Positions 1 to 9,118 are shown, numbered from the stretch's first letter. The stretch: 64,000 bases of DNA from Hymenobacter siberiensis (GCF_018967865.2 NZ_JAHLZY020000001.1:3410001-3474000), one strand, 5' to 3'. Numbers and translations: made by a program. Notes: generated by a model not told the origin, from the sequence alone.

Positions 1-1
1 G

Positions 2-184
2 TCGTACACTGGCGAAGGCAACATCGTAGACGTGCTCGAACTGGCTTTCCGCCGCGACGAGCGTGTTATTCGTTTCCTCACGACCGTGCTCGATAAGCAC
101 GCCGTGGAGTACAACGCCCGCCGCCGCAACGGCGAAATGAACCAGCAGAAGGCTGCCAAAGAAACCGAAGCCGTAGCCCAATAA
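2..184 (+). CDS. rpsF: 30S ribosomal protein bS6, C-terminal part (cut by window start)
   Basis: Only the last 60 residues are present; the start lies outside the window. The visible part includes VLELAFRRDERVIRFLTTVLDKH, shortened here to its core RRDERVIRFLT, the typical last strand and helix of bS6. The lysine/glutamate-rich tail ends AKETEAVAQ. bS6 binds the central domain of 16S rRNA together with bS18, whose gene begins 12 bp downstream, so rpsF-rpsR-rplI forms the usual operon. In Flavobacterium, structural work showed that bS6 and bS18 help bS21 to hide the anti-Shine-Dalgarno sequence, which bears on the prfB finding in this window. Assignment is secure from sequence plus order. Confidence 0.9.
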   Translation, partial: SYTGEGNIVDVLELAFRRDERVIRFLTTVLDKHAVEYNARRRNGEMNQQKAAKETEAVAQ

Positions 185-196
185 TTTAGCAACGAC

Positions 197-472
197 ATGG
201 CATCTCCCGCATTCAACCGCAACAACGACCGGTCGGCTATGAACAAGCCGCAGGACACTCGTAAGAAATATTGCCGCTTCAAGAAGAACGGCATCAAGTA
301 CGTGGACTACAAAGACCCGAACTTCCTGCTGAAGTTTGTGAACGAGCAGGGCCGCGTGCTGCCCCGTCGCCTCACCGGCACCAGCCTGAAATTCCAGCGC
401 AAAGTGACTCAGGCCATCGCTAAGGCCCGCCACTTGGCCCTGATGCCGTACGTAGCCGACGCCCTGAAATAA
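197..472 (+). CDS. rpsR: 30S ribosomal protein bS18
   Basis: 91 residues, a normal length for bS18. The core [20 protein letters not shown] near residues 25-44 and the basic C-terminal half with [14 protein letters not shown] and [13 protein letters not shown] are family hallmarks. The protein sits on the 30S platform next to bS6. The first ATG was chosen: it lies 12 bp after the rpsF stop and gives the short asparagine-rich leader [18 protein letters not shown] seen in Bacteroidota. A second Met at residue 15 is a less likely alternative start. Part of the rpsF-rpsR-rplI operon. Confidence 0.95.
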   Translation: MASPAFNRNNDRSAMNKPQDTRKKYCRFKKNGIKYVDYKDPNFLLKFVNEQGRVLPRRLTGTSLKFQRKVTQAIAKARHLALMPYVADALK

Positions 473-475
473 ATT

Positions 476-552
476 TTGAATGTTGAGGGTTGAGTGTTGA
501 ATGTTGAGTGTGGATTTTCCAACTCAACCCTCAGCATTCAACACTCAGAATT
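476..552 (+). repeat. Intergenic hairpin built of TTGAGTG/TTGAATG heptads
   Basis: Between rpsR and rplI lies a left arm of tandem degenerate heptads (TTGAATG, TTGAGGG, TTGAGTG) and a right arm that is its near reverse complement (CAACTCAACCCTCAGCATTC). The result is a long imperfect stem inside the operon. The same style of repeat (GAGTTAA heptads folding back) recurs at 33051-33138 and, as a single arm, at 41463-41500. It could shape transcript stability between rpsR and rplI. It is not a terminator because no T-tract follows. Confidence 0.6.
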
Positions 553-562
553 TCTACAAGAC

Positions 563-1006
563 ATGGAAATCATCCTCAAAGACGACGTTAAGGGCCTCGG
601 GTACAAGAACGACATCGTGACCGTGAAATCGGGCTACGGTCGCAACTTCCTGTTGCCGCAGGGTCTGGCCATGCTGGCCGACAAGACGAATAAAAAAATC
701 ACGGCCGAGAACGTGCGTCAAGCCGCTCACAAAGCCGATAAAATCAAAGGTGACGCTCAAGCCATTGCCGACCAGATTGGTAACATGGTGCTGGAAATCC
801 CCGCTAAGGTGGGTGAGAGCGGCAAAATCTTTGGTCGCGTAACCACGCTGCAATTGGCCGAAGCGCTGAAAGCCAAGGGTGTGGACATCGACCGTAAGCG
901 TTTGTCGTTCGACCAAGAGCCTGCTTCGGCTGGTGATTACACCGCCACGGCTAACCTGCACAAGGAAGTGAAGCACACGATTAACTTCCGCGTAGTAGCC
1001 GAGTAG
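563..1006 (+). CDS. rplI: 50S ribosomal protein bL9
   Basis: 147 residues. It starts MEIILKDDVKGLGYKNDIV, the conserved bL9 N-terminal domain that binds 23S rRNA, followed by the GYGRNFLLPQGLA motif near residues 24-36, the long connecting helix and the C-terminal domain with GKIFGRVTT. The frame is open further upstream, but that extension runs through the intergenic heptad hairpin and does not resemble bL9, so the ATG at 563 is used. It is the last gene of the rpsF-rpsR-rplI operon and is followed by a strong intrinsic terminator. Confidence 0.96.
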   Translation: MEIILKDDVKGLGYKNDIVTVKSGYGRNFLLPQGLAMLADKTNKKITAENVRQAAHKADKIKGDAQAIADQIGNMVLEIPAKVGESGKIFGRVTTLQLAEALKAKGVDIDRKRLSFDQEPASAGDYTATANLHKEVKHTINFRVVAE

Positions 1007-1028
1007 TCTCGGTTTCTTTGCTAGATTG

Positions 1029-1060
1029 AAAAAGCCCTGCCTGCTGGTAGGGCTTTTTTT
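1029..1060 (+). terminator. Rho-independent terminator of the rpsF-rpsR-rplI operon
   Basis: Stem AAAGCCCT (1031-1038) pairs with AGGGCTTT (1049-1056), followed by a run of T residues. It lies 24 bp after the rplI stop. Confidence 0.85.
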
Positions 1061-1107
1061 ATTCCGGTTCTCGGGCCATAGCCCGGTTACGGGCTATTTT
1101 TGCTTTA

Positions 1108-3996
1108 ATGTTTAGAACTGAATTGACAATTGCCCCGGCCACCGGCCAGCTGACGCGCACGGCGCGGGTGCTCACCATGGGCTCGTGCTTCGCCGACAGC
1201 ATTGGTACACGACTGGTTTCCAATAAGATAGAAGCACGGGTGAACCCGTTTGGCACCGTATTCCAGCCACTAGCGCTGGCGCGGCTGCTGCGAGCCGCCG
1301 CTGGCGAAGACGTGGATTGGCAGCGGCATCTTGTGCAGGCTCGTGGCCGCTGGCAGAGCTACGACCTGCACGGCAGCATCGGGGCCGATTCGCCGGTGGA
1401 GCTGCTGCAGCACATTCAGGACCTGGTGCGGCAAACGGGCGAGTTTCTGCGCAATACCGATGTGGTATTGCTGACGCTGGGCACGGCCTGGGCCTACCGC
1501 CTGCGCGAAACCGGCGAGCTGGTGAGCAACTGCCACAAGCAGTCGAGTGACCTGTTTGTGCGCGAACTGCTGACGCCAGATGAAATCATCAATGCCTTGG
1601 CGGAGACGCATGCTTACCTGCGCCGCATTAACCCGGAGCTTCGCTTTGTACTGACGGTGAGCCCCGTACGGCATCTGAAAGATACGCTGCCGCTGAACTC
1701 GGTGAGTAAGTCCGTGTTGCGGCTGGCCACGCACATTGTGAGCGACCTGCTGCCGGGCGTGGCTTACTTTCCGGCTTATGAGCTGCTGATGGATGATTTG
1801 CGCGACTACCGCTTTTACGCGGCCGATATGCTGCATCCGTCGGAAGTGGCGGAGGACTATATCTGGGAGAAATTTGCCCGCACGTATTTCGACGCTGATT
1901 TTGGGCGTTTCCGCAAGGAGTGGGCGGCGGTTCGGCAGTCGCTGGGCCACCGGCCGCTGCATGAGGGCGCACCCGAGCACCGGCAATTCCTGGAGAGTAC
2001 CCGCGAAAAGCTCGAGCAGATGAGCCTACGTAAAGTGGACGTGGCCGATGAGCTGCGCACGGTGCAAACGCGCATTGCGGCACTTCCGGAGCCGTTGCAG
2101 CCGCAAGCAGCGGCCGATTTGGACGACGACGAGGAGCGGATTGATATTGGCGAGGGTTCGGTGGCCTCGATAGCGACACGCGTAGCTCCGACTGGTGAAG
2201 CTGCAACAGCTGAAACGCAGCAATCAGCTAACGATAATGCTAGTAGCCGCCCACCTCGTTTGTCGCCGGAAGAATTCCGGGCGCAGCGAACGGGCCGTTC
2301 GGACCGACCTGAGCGCGGGCGGCGTGACGGCCGTGGCAAAGGCCAGGTGGCTTCGCTTACCGAAACGGAGGCATTCCAGGCCGCGAGTTTTGGGGAAGCA
2401 GACGAATTTGCGCAACAGCCCTTCCTCGGCGATAAAGATTCGGCACCGGCGGAGCTAACTCCCATGGCAGTTGCGCCCGAAGCAACCATTGGTGCGCCCG
2501 TTTCGGAACAGGATGCGGATGACCAGGAGCCCGGCCGCAAGAAGAAACGCCGCTCGCGCGGTGGTGCCAAGCGCACGGCACGAAAGCACGCCCTGCGCCT
2601 CGCCGCCGAATCGGAGGTGGATGAAAGCCAACTGCCGGCATCGGAAGCGGCTTTGGAAGCGGCGACCGGCGCATTGCCGAATGAGGCAGGCGGGCGTTCG
2701 GATGCGCAGAAATCGAGCGTTATCACCAAATCGCAGCCGGTGAAACGGGGCGGCCGACGCAATGAGCCGGGCCGCGTGCCGCGCGTAGAGCTGTTTGCCG
2801 CTCCGGCAGCCGATGGGGCTTTCGTTACGCAAGCATCTGCTATTCAGACCGAAGTGCCGGCACTGATTGACTTCGACTCGACGATGGATGCACCGCAGGT
2901 AGTGAGCAGTAATGCTGAGGCAGATTTGACTGCTTCCAGCGCTCCTTCCCGCAACAGCCGCAATCGGAACAAGAAAAAGGCCCGCAAACAAACGGCTGAT
3001 ACCAATGCGGCGGGTAGCATTGAGTCGGGTGCTTCTGGACTGGAAATGAATCATTCATCGCCGGTTGCTGGTAGCGAGCAGCTTGCTGCTCCCCGCGAAT
3101 CGGAGCCAGCCGTTGAAAGCCAGCGCGGAAATACGCGGCAGTCGCAGGAAACAGTGGCAGCGCTGCCAGTAAGTGGGCAGGCCATGGCCGCCGTTTCAGC
3201 GGTGGCCGCCGATGCTGCTGATACTGGTGAAGCCCCCGTGGCAAAGCCAGCCCCGGCCAAGCGCACGGGGCGTAAGAGCCGGGCCGCTATTGGTGGCCGG
3301 GCAGAAAAGCCGGCCATTGATACGCCGGTAATTCCGGTGATTGACCCTACGATTGTTCGTACGCAAGTAGCCGCCGGCCGCATGATGGGCTCCTCGGCCA
3401 CGCTGATAGCGCAGACTCCCACGCCGAAAGCGGCCGCGACCAAAGCGGTGGTACCCAAGGCTGCCGTGGCTAAAGTGGTAGCACCGGTAGCGCCTAAAGC
3501 GGCCGTGGCTAAGACGGCTGCTCCGAAAGCTAAACCGGCTAAACCGGCTAAACAGGCTAAAGCGGCTGCAGTAGCACCAACGGCTGTCCTGCCTAGCGCA
3601 CCAGTAGCGGCTGTTGCTACGCCCGCTACAACGACTCCAGCCCCTTCAGCATCGAAGCGTAAACCGGCCGCGAAAGCCAAGGCTGTAGCGGCTCCGGTTT
3701 CGCCCGTAGCGCAGGAGCCGGTTGCTGCTACAAAAGTGGCCCCGGTAGCTGCAGTTAAAGCCAAATCAGCTAAAACGACTCCGAAGCCTGTTGCTGCGGC
3801 AGTTGAAAAGAAGGTAGCGGAGGCAGCTAAGGTAGTGTCCAAAAAGGCGGCGGCTAAAGCGGCTCCGAAGGCAGCAGCGACCAAAGCAGCTGCTCCGAAA
3901 AAAGCAGTAGCCAAGACTGAGAAAGCGGCTAAACCGGCGGCTAAGTCAGCGGCCAAGCCATCGGCTAAACCCAAAACACCTAAAAAGTCAGCTTAG
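1108..3996 (+). CDS. GSCFA-domain protein with a long disordered, histone H1-like C-terminal tail
   Basis: 962 residues. The first ~320 residues match the GSCFA family (SGNH-like fold of unknown role): the naming motif GSCFA is at residues 25-29 and an HPSEVAEDYIWEKF motif, the usual catalytic-His region, is near residue 235. A short predicted coiled coil (LESTREKLEQM) follows. The remaining ~630 residues are low complexity: an acidic/neutral linker with basic patches (KKKRRSRGG, KKKARKQ), then about 250 residues made almost only of Ala, Lys, Pro and Val (AAPKAAATKAAAPKKA), like histone H1, bacterial Hc1 or AlgP tails. GSCFA proteins are usually about a third of this length. The tail suggests nucleic-acid or polyanion binding; that is inference. 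A stand-alone gene with no clear operon partner. Confidence 0.85.
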   Translation: MFRTELTIAPATGQLTRTARVLTMGSCFADSIGTRLVSNKIEARVNPFGTVFQPLALARLLRAAAGEDVDWQRHLVQARGRWQSYDLHGSIGADSPVELLQHIQDLVRQTGEFLRNTDVVLLTLGTAWAYRLRETGELVSNCHKQSSDLFVRELLTPDEIINALAETHAYLRRINPELRFVLTVSPVRHLKDTLPLNSVSKSVLRLATHIVSDLLPGVAYFPAYELLMDDLRDYRFYAADMLHPSEVAEDYIWEKFARTYFDADFGRFRKEWAAVRQSLGHRPLHEGAPEHRQFLESTREKLEQMSLRKVDVADELRTVQTRIAALPEPLQPQAAADLDDDEERIDIGEGSVASIATRVAPTGEAATAETQQSANDNASSRPPRLSPEEFRAQRTGRSDRPERGRRDGRGKGQVASLTETEAFQAASFGEADEFAQQPFLGDKDSAPAELTPMAVAPEATIGAPVSEQDADDQEPGRKKKRRSRGGAKRTARKHALRLAAESEVDESQLPASEAALEAATGALPNEAGGRSDAQKSSVITKSQPVKRGGRRNEPGRVPRVELFAAPAADGAFVTQASAIQTEVPALIDFDSTMDAPQVVSSNAEADLTASSAPSRNSRNRNKKKARKQTADTNAAGSIESGASGLEMNHSSPVAGSEQLAAPRESEPAVESQRGNTRQSQETVAALPVSGQAMAAVSAVAADAADTGEAPVAKPAPAKRTGRKSRAAIGGRAEKPAIDTPVIPVIDPTIVRTQVAAGRMMGSSATLIAQTPTPKAAATKAVVPKAAVAKVVAPVAPKAAVAKTAAPKAKPAKPAKQAKAAAVAPTAVLPSAPVAAVATPATTTPAPSASKRKPAAKAKAVAAPVSPVAQEPVAATKVAPVAAVKAKSAKTTPKPVAAAVEKKVAEAAKVVSKKAAAKAAPKAAATKAAAPKKAVAKTEKAAKPAAKSAAKPSAKPKTPKKSA

Positions 3997-4049
3997 CTTT
4001 CAGATTTTAGGCTGGTGAAACCCGGCTAGTTGCGTTATTTATTTCCCAG

Positions 4050-4070
4050 ACCCGGCTTTTTTCGCCGGGT
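4050..4070 (+). other. Short hairpin between the GSCFA gene and the DUF255 gene
   Basis: ACCCGGC and GCCGGGT flank a loop rich in T (4050-4070), and a third copy of AAACCCGGC lies just upstream at about 4018. The element sits 54 bp after the GSCFA stop and could act as a weak terminator, but the T-tract is in the loop rather than after the stem, so this is only tentative. Confidence 0.3.
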
Positions 4071-4105
4071 TTGGTATTTCAGCACCTCCCCTACTCCGCT
4101 TCTAT

Positions 4106-6202
4106 ATGGCCCACGCTGCTTCGCACACCAACCGCCTCGCCGAGGAAACCAGCCCTTATCTGCAACAGCACGCCCACAATCCCGTGGACTGGTACCCGTG
4201 GGGTCCCGAGGCGCTAAACCGTGCCCAAACCGAGCAAAAGCCTATTCTGGTGAGCATCGGCTACGCGGCCTGCCACTGGTGCCATGTGATGGAGCGCGAA
4301 TCGTTCGAGAACGAGGCCGTAGCGGCAGTGATGAACGCGCATTTTGTGTGCATCAAGGTTGACCGCGAGGAGCGGCCCGATGTGGACCAGATTTACATGG
4401 ATGCGCTGCACGCCATGGGTTTGCAGGGCGGCTGGCCGCTGAACGTGTTTCTGACCGCCGACGCCAAGCCTTTTTACGGCGGCACCTACTTCCCGCAGGG
4501 CAATTGGACCAAACTGCTCACCAACATCGGCCAGGCTTACGCCGGTGAGCACCGCACCGAGTTAGAACAGTCGGCCGAGCGGTTTATGGAGGTGATTGGC
4601 AAGAGCGAGCTGGCCAAGTATGGCGGGCACAACCGCAACGCGGCCCAGGAAGCCGATTACGCGGCGCTGGAGGCCATTGGTGTAGCACCCGAAACCGGCC
4701 CGGCCGGCGTTTCCGAAGAGGAATTCAAGCTACTGGTGTACAATCTGAGCACCAGCTTTGACCGCGAGCGCGGCGGCACGAACCGCGCCCCGAAGTTTCC
4801 GATGCCCAGCATCTGGCGTTTTTTGCTGCGGGCCCACGCCATTAGCGGCAGCCGGGCCGTGCTGGACCAGGCCGTACTGACTTTGCGCGAAATGGCCTGG
4901 GGCGGGATTTATGACCAGGTGCACGGCGGATTTGCCCGCTACTCGGTGGATGGCGAGTGGCTGGCCCCGCACTTCGAGAAGATGCTGTATGACAACGGCC
5001 AACTAGTGAGCCTGTACAGCGAGGCTTTCCAGCTGACGCAGGACGAGCTTTTTCGGGAAACGGTGTACGATACCATCGAATTTATCCGGCTGGAGCTGAC
5101 CAATGATGAGGGCGGCTTTTATTCGTCGCTCGATGCCGACAGCGAGGGCGAAGAAGGAAAGTTTTACGTTTTCACGAAGCAGGAACTGCAAGGGATTCTG
5201 GGCGATGAGGAGCAGCTGTTTTCTGCGTACTACAACTGCACGGCCGTGGGCAACTGGGAACACGGCCGCAACATCCTGCACCGCCGCGAAACCGATGTAG
5301 ACTTTGCAACCGCTCATCAGCTGGCACCGGGCATTCTGCCCGAGCTGGTGACGGGCTGGAAACAGAAAATAATGGCCGTGCGCGCCACCCGCGTGCGCCC
5401 CGGCCTCGACGACAAAGTTCTCACCGGCTGGAATGCGCTCATGCTCCAAGGCCTGACGGATGCCTACCGCGCCTTCGGCGAGCCCGAATTCCTGGCCATG
5501 GCTGAGCACAACGCCCGCTTCATCGAAGCCAACCTGCGCAACGGGGCGCGCCTGTATCGGACCTGCAAAGACGGCCGCGCCAGCATCAGCGGCTTCCTGG
5601 AAGACTATGCGCTGGTCATTCAGGCTTATATCAGCCTCTACGAGGTCACCTTCGCCGAAAAGTGGCTGCGCGAAGCCGAGGTGCTGACGGAATACGTGCT
5701 GGCCAACTTCTTCGACCCCACCGAAACGCTGTTTTTCTACACCGACAGCAACGCTGAGCCGCTTATTGCCCGCAAAAAAGAGCTGTTCGACAACGTGATT
5801 CCGGCGTCCAACTCCATCATGGCGCACAACCTGCGCCGCCTGGGCCGCCATCTTGAGAAGGCGAAATACACGGACCTGGCGGCCGAGATGCTGCTTCAGC
5901 TGCGCCACCTCGTGGTGAAAGAGCCGCAACACCTCACCAACTGGGCTTCGCTCTACGCCGCGCTGCTGCGGCCGGGAGCCGAAATTGCCATTCAGGGCCC
6001 GGAAGCGGACACGTATCGCGAAGGGATGAGCCGCAATTTCCTGTTCGATACCGTGCTGGCCGGCACTGAAGCCACCTCGGAGCTGCCGCTGCTGAAGCTG
6101 CTGCCCACGCCCACAGATGGACGCACGGCGGTGCACATCTGCCGCAACTATGCCTGCCAGGCCCCGGTTTATAACGTAGCCGATGCGCTGGCGGCGCTGT
6201 AG
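4106..6202 (+). CDS. Thioredoxin-domain protein of the DUF255 / YyaL / SPATA20 family
   Basis: 698 residues, a normal full length for this family. The N-terminal third is a thioredoxin-like domain with [16 protein letters not shown] near residue 18 and a CHWC redox-like motif (Cys56, Cys59) followed by [10 protein letters not shown]. The rest is an alpha/alpha barrel resembling glycosidase or N-acylglucosamine epimerase folds ([49 protein letters not shown]). The biochemical role of the family is not established. Likely cytoplasmic, no signal peptide. Monocistronic as far as can be seen; the 10-bp tandem array begins about 90 bp downstream. Confidence 0.9.
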   Translation: MAHAASHTNRLAEETSPYLQQHAHNPVDWYPWGPEALNRAQTEQKPILVSIGYAACHWCHVMERESFENEAVAAVMNAHFVCIKVDREERPDVDQIYMDALHAMGLQGGWPLNVFLTADAKPFYGGTYFPQGNWTKLLTNIGQAYAGEHRTELEQSAERFMEVIGKSELAKYGGHNRNAAQEADYAALEAIGVAPETGPAGVSEEEFKLLVYNLSTSFDRERGGTNRAPKFPMPSIWRFLLRAHAISGSRAVLDQAVLTLREMAWGGIYDQVHGGFARYSVDGEWLAPHFEKMLYDNGQLVSLYSEAFQLTQDELFRETVYDTIEFIRLELTNDEGGFYSSLDADSEGEEGKFYVFTKQELQGILGDEEQLFSAYYNCTAVGNWEHGRNILHRRETDVDFATAHQLAPGILPELVTGWKQKIMAVRATRVRPGLDDKVLTGWNALMLQGLTDAYRAFGEPEFLAMAEHNARFIEANLRNGARLYRTCKDGRASISGFLEDYALVIQAYISLYEVTFAEKWLREAEVLTEYVLANFFDPTETLFFYTDSNAEPLIARKKELFDNVIPASNSIMAHNLRRLGRHLEKAKYTDLAAEMLLQLRHLVVKEPQHLTNWASLYAALLRPGAEIAIQGPEADTYREGMSRNFLFDTVLAGTEATSELPLLKLLPTPTDGRTAVHICRNYACQAPVYNVADALAAL

Positions 6203-6204
6203 TA

Positions 6205-6294
6205 TGCTGGCTGCGGTTTAGCGCGCCATTAGCCCGTGCGCCGGCCTTAGCGTGCTGGCCGCAGTTTAGCGCGGCGCGCTAAACTGCGGCCAGC
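6205..6294 (+). repeat. Partial duplication ending in a perfect 19-bp inverted repeat
   Basis: A 48-bp block starting TGCTGGCTGCGGTTTAGCGC at 6205 is partly repeated from 6253. The second copy is the left arm of a perfect inverted repeat: 6254-6272 pairs with 6276-6294 (19 bp) around a 3-nt loop. The last bases of the right arm, CAGC, are also the first bases of the 10-bp tandem array. No T-tract follows, so this is probably a recombination-derived cruciform rather than a terminator, though it could still stop transcription from the DUF255 gene. Confidence 0.75.
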
Positions 6295-6486
6295 ATGCCC
6301 CAGCATGCCCCAGCATGCCCCAGCATGCCCCAGCATGCCCCAGCATGCCCCAGCATGCCCCAGCATGCCCCAGCATGCCCCAGCATGCCCCAGCATGCCC
6401 CAGCATGCCCCAGCATGCCCCAGCATGCCCCAGCATGCCCCAGCATGCCCCAGCATGCCCCAGCATGCCATTAGCCCGTGCGCCGG
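6225..6486 (+). repeat. 20-bp direct repeats bracketing the tandem array
   Basis: GCCATTAGCCCGTGCGCCGG occurs at 6225-6244 and again at 6467-6486, one copy before the inverted repeat and one directly after the last array unit. The similarity continues for several bases (CCTTAG versus TCTTAT). The array and hairpin are thus enclosed between two copies of the same sequence, as after a tandem duplication or insertion. Confidence 0.85.
6291..6470 (+). repeat. Tandem array, 18 copies of a 10-bp unit
   Basis: The unit CAGCATGCCC is repeated 17 times without a change, plus an 18th copy whose last base is A. Each unit contains the palindrome GCATGC. The unit contains no stop codon in any of the six frames, so open frames run through it in both directions; on the plus strand it would encode MPQHAPACPS decapeptides in frame with priA. 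There are no spacers, so this is not CRISPR. Perfect identity points to recent slippage expansion. Confidence 0.97.
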
Positions 6487-6523
6487 TCTTATCTTTACTA
6501 TCCGCCCCTACGCTATACCTGTT

Positions 6524-9067
6524 TTGAGTCTTACGCTTGATTTTATTTCCCCGGCCGCCGCGCCCGCGCCCGACCGGGTGACGCTGTTTGCCGACGTTAT
6601 TCTGCCGCTGCCCCTGCCCCGGCTCTACACCTACCGGGTGCCGTATGAGCTGAACGACAACGTGGTGATTGGTGGGCGCGTCATCGTGCAGTTTGGGGCT
6701 AAAAAGACGCTTAGCTGCATTGTGGCGGCTGTGCACGAAACCGCGCCCAAGGACTATCAGGCCAAGTACATTCTCGAATTTATTGATGATGCGCCGGTGG
6801 TCACGCAGGCACAGCTCAAGCTCTTTCGCTGGATGGCCGACTATTATATGTGCACCATCGGCGAGGTGATAAACGCCGCGTTGCCTTCGGCGCTCAAGCT
6901 CAGCTCGGAGTCGCGCATTCAGCTGCACCCCGGGTTTTCGCGGGAGGAAAACGAGTACCCGCTCTCCACGCAGGAGGAGCTGATTGTGGACGCGCTGGGC
7001 GCAGTGGAAGATGGCAAAGCCCTGACCTTTACCGAGGTTGGCGACTTGCTGGGTATCACGTCCTTCCACAAGGTCATCAAGTCCTTGATGCACAAGGACG
7101 TCATTTTCCTCTTCGAACACACGGCAGATAAGTACGCGCCTAAGGTGGTGAAAAAGGTGCGGCTGGCGCACCATTTCGTATCGGAGGCTTCGCTGGAGCA
7201 GCTATTTGAGCAGCTCACCAGCAAGCCTAAGCAGCTCGATGTGCTGATGAAGTACATGCAGCGCGTGCCCGTGTACCAGAACGAGCACGCCAACCAGAAC
7301 GGCATTGAAAAGGCCTACCTGGCCAGCAACCCGCACCTTTCGGCCTCGGCGGTAAACACGCTCATCAAGAATGGCGTACTGGAGCAGTTTGATGTGATTG
7401 TAAGCCGCTTTCCGGTCGAAAACGAAGGCGCCATTCACCTGAATTTCGCTCTGACGGAGGCCCAGACCTCGGCGCGGGATGAGATTATGGCGCACTTCGG
7501 CGAGAAGGAAATTGTGCTGCTGCACGGCGTGACCGGCGCGGGCAAAACCGAGATTTACATCGACCTCATCCGCAAGGCCATGGAGGGTGGCGGACAGGTG
7601 CTGTACCTGCTACCCGAAATTGCCCTCACGGCCCAGATTGTGACCCGGCTTATTCGCGTGTTCGGCTCGCGGCTGGGCGTATATCATTCCAAATTCTCGG
7701 ATAACGAGCGGGTGGAAGTATGGAATGGCGTGCTCTCGGGCCGCTTTCAGGTGGTAGTGGGGGTGCGCTCGGCAGTATTTTTACCATTTGATAATTTGTC
7801 GCTGCTAATTGTAGACGAGGAGCACGAGTCGAGCTACAAGCAGTACGACCCCGCCCCGCGCTACAACGCCCGCGAAGTAGCCCTGATGATGGCCAACTTT
7901 CAGGGGGCCAAAACCCTGCTGGGCTCGGCTACGCCGGCCGTGGAGACCTACTACCAGGCCAAGCAGGGCCGCTACGGGCTGGTCACGCTCAGCAAGCGCT
8001 TCGGCGAGGCGGGCATGCCGGAGGTGGTGCTGGTGGACACCCGCAAGGCCCGCGAGCAGAAAACCATGCACAACCACTTCACCGCCGACCTGCTGGGCGA
8101 AGTGGAGCGCACCCTGGGCCGCCAGGAACAGGTGATTCTGTTCCAGAACCGGCGCGGCTACGCGCCCGTGGTGGCCTGCCAGGACTGCGGCTGGATACCC
8201 AAATGCACCAACTGCGCCGTGAGCCTGAGCTACCACAAGCACAGCCACGAGCTGCGCTGCCACTACTGCGGCTACCACGACAGCATGGTAACCCAATGCC
8301 CTGCCTGCGGCTCGCGGGCCGTGAAAACCCAGGGTTTCGGCACCGAAAAGATTGAGGACGACCTCAAAATCATGCTCCCGCAGGCCAACATCCAACGGAT
8401 GGACCTGGACACGACCCGCGCCAAAAACAGCTACCAGCAAATCATCGGTGACTTCGAGAAGCAGACCACCAACGTGCTGGTAGGCACCCAGATGGTAACT
8501 AAAGGCCTCGATTTCGCCAACGTGAGTCTCGTGGGCATCATCAACGCCGACAGCATCATTCATTACCCCGATTTCCGGGCGCACGAGCGGGCCTACCAGA
8601 TGTTTGTGCAGGTGAGCGGCCGGGCCGGGCGCAAGGGCAAAAAGGGCAAGGTCATCATCCAGACCTCGGACCCCACGCAGGTAATTTTCGACAAGGTTAT
8701 CCGCAACGACTACATCGAGTTCTACAACTACGAAATCGTGCAGCGGCACGAGCACGGCTATCCGCCCTTCATGCGCGTCATCAAGATGACGGTGAAGCAC
8801 ATCGACCAGGGCGTGGGCGAGGCAGCAGCTATTCTGCTAACCCAGGAGCTGGTGGACCGGCTGGGCCGCGCCGCTGTGCTGGGTCCGGAAGCACCCTACA
8901 TCTTCCGCATCCGTAATTTCTATCTGCAGGAAATCACCATCAAGCTCGACCGGGCCCACACCGTGCTCAAGCAGGCTAAGCAGATGATTTGCGAAGCCAT
9001 GGACGTGGTGAAAGACCAGAAGGAATTCCGCCAAGCCCGCCTCGTGGCCGATGTCGACCCGATGTGA
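6524..9067 (+). CDS. priA: Primosomal replication restart helicase PriA
   Basis: 847 residues from the TTG at 6524. The N-terminal DNA-binding domain has VILPLPLPRLYTYRVP. The helicase core has Walker A GVTGAGKTE near residue 335, DEEH in motif II, GSATP in motif III and QVSGRAGRKGKKGKV in the C-terminal motif. Zinc-binding cysteines form CQDCGW..CTNC and CHYC..CPAC at about residues 550-600. PriA reloads the replisome at stalled forks. The start is uncertain: the frame stays open through the 10-bp array, whose ATGs could give MPQHAPACPS repeats at the N-terminus; TTG 6524 or GTG 6578 are the plausible family-like starts. I see no good ribosome site for any. A possible -7 box TATCTTTA lies at about 6489. 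Confidence 0.93.
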   Translation: MSLTLDFISPAAAPAPDRVTLFADVILPLPLPRLYTYRVPYELNDNVVIGGRVIVQFGAKKTLSCIVAAVHETAPKDYQAKYILEFIDDAPVVTQAQLKLFRWMADYYMCTIGEVINAALPSALKLSSESRIQLHPGFSREENEYPLSTQEELIVDALGAVEDGKALTFTEVGDLLGITSFHKVIKSLMHKDVIFLFEHTADKYAPKVVKKVRLAHHFVSEASLEQLFEQLTSKPKQLDVLMKYMQRVPVYQNEHANQNGIEKAYLASNPHLSASAVNTLIKNGVLEQFDVIVSRFPVENEGAIHLNFALTEAQTSARDEIMAHFGEKEIVLLHGVTGAGKTEIYIDLIRKAMEGGGQVLYLLPEIALTAQIVTRLIRVFGSRLGVYHSKFSDNERVEVWNGVLSGRFQVVVGVRSAVFLPFDNLSLLIVDEEHESSYKQYDPAPRYNAREVALMMANFQGAKTLLGSATPAVETYYQAKQGRYGLVTLSKRFGEAGMPEVVLVDTRKAREQKTMHNHFTADLLGEVERTLGRQEQVILFQNRRGYAPVVACQDCGWIPKCTNCAVSLSYHKHSHELRCHYCGYHDSMVTQCPACGSRAVKTQGFGTEKIEDDLKIMLPQANIQRMDLDTTRAKNSYQQIIGDFEKQTTNVLVGTQMVTKGLDFANVSLVGIINADSIIHYPDFRAHERAYQMFVQVSGRAGRKGKKGKVIIQTSDPTQVIFDKVIRNDYIEFYNYEIVQRHEHGYPPFMRVIKMTVKHIDQGVGEAAAILLTQELVDRLGRAAVLGPEAPYIFRIRNFYLQEITIKLDRAHTVLKQAKQMICEAMDVVKDQKEFRQARLVADVDPM

Positions 9068-9092
9068 CCACGGATTTTACGGATTTGGTGGA
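9064..9092 (+). repeat. Dispersed repeat of the CCACGGATT type
   Basis: Directly after the priA stop comes GACCACGGATTTTACGGATT. A longer relative made of the same CGGATTT units follows the rnd stop at 20515-20561. Both begin GACCACGGATT and both lie immediately 3-prime of a gene, ahead of a terminator. Confidence 0.5.
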
Positions 9093-9118
9093 CGTGCGAG
9101 CATGTGCCGTCAAAAATT

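Noticed and set aside
494..562. Upstream extension of rplI
   Set aside because: It translates the heptad hairpin and does not resemble bL9; the family N-terminus begins at 563.
6291..6470. CRISPR-like repetitive array
   Set aside because: No spacers; the unit is 10 bp and strictly tandem, and there are no cas genes.
6247..7174. Long minus-strand open frames with MLGHAGACWG repeats
   Set aside because: They are the reverse translation of the 10-bp array, which has no stop in any frame; beyond it they are antisense to priA.
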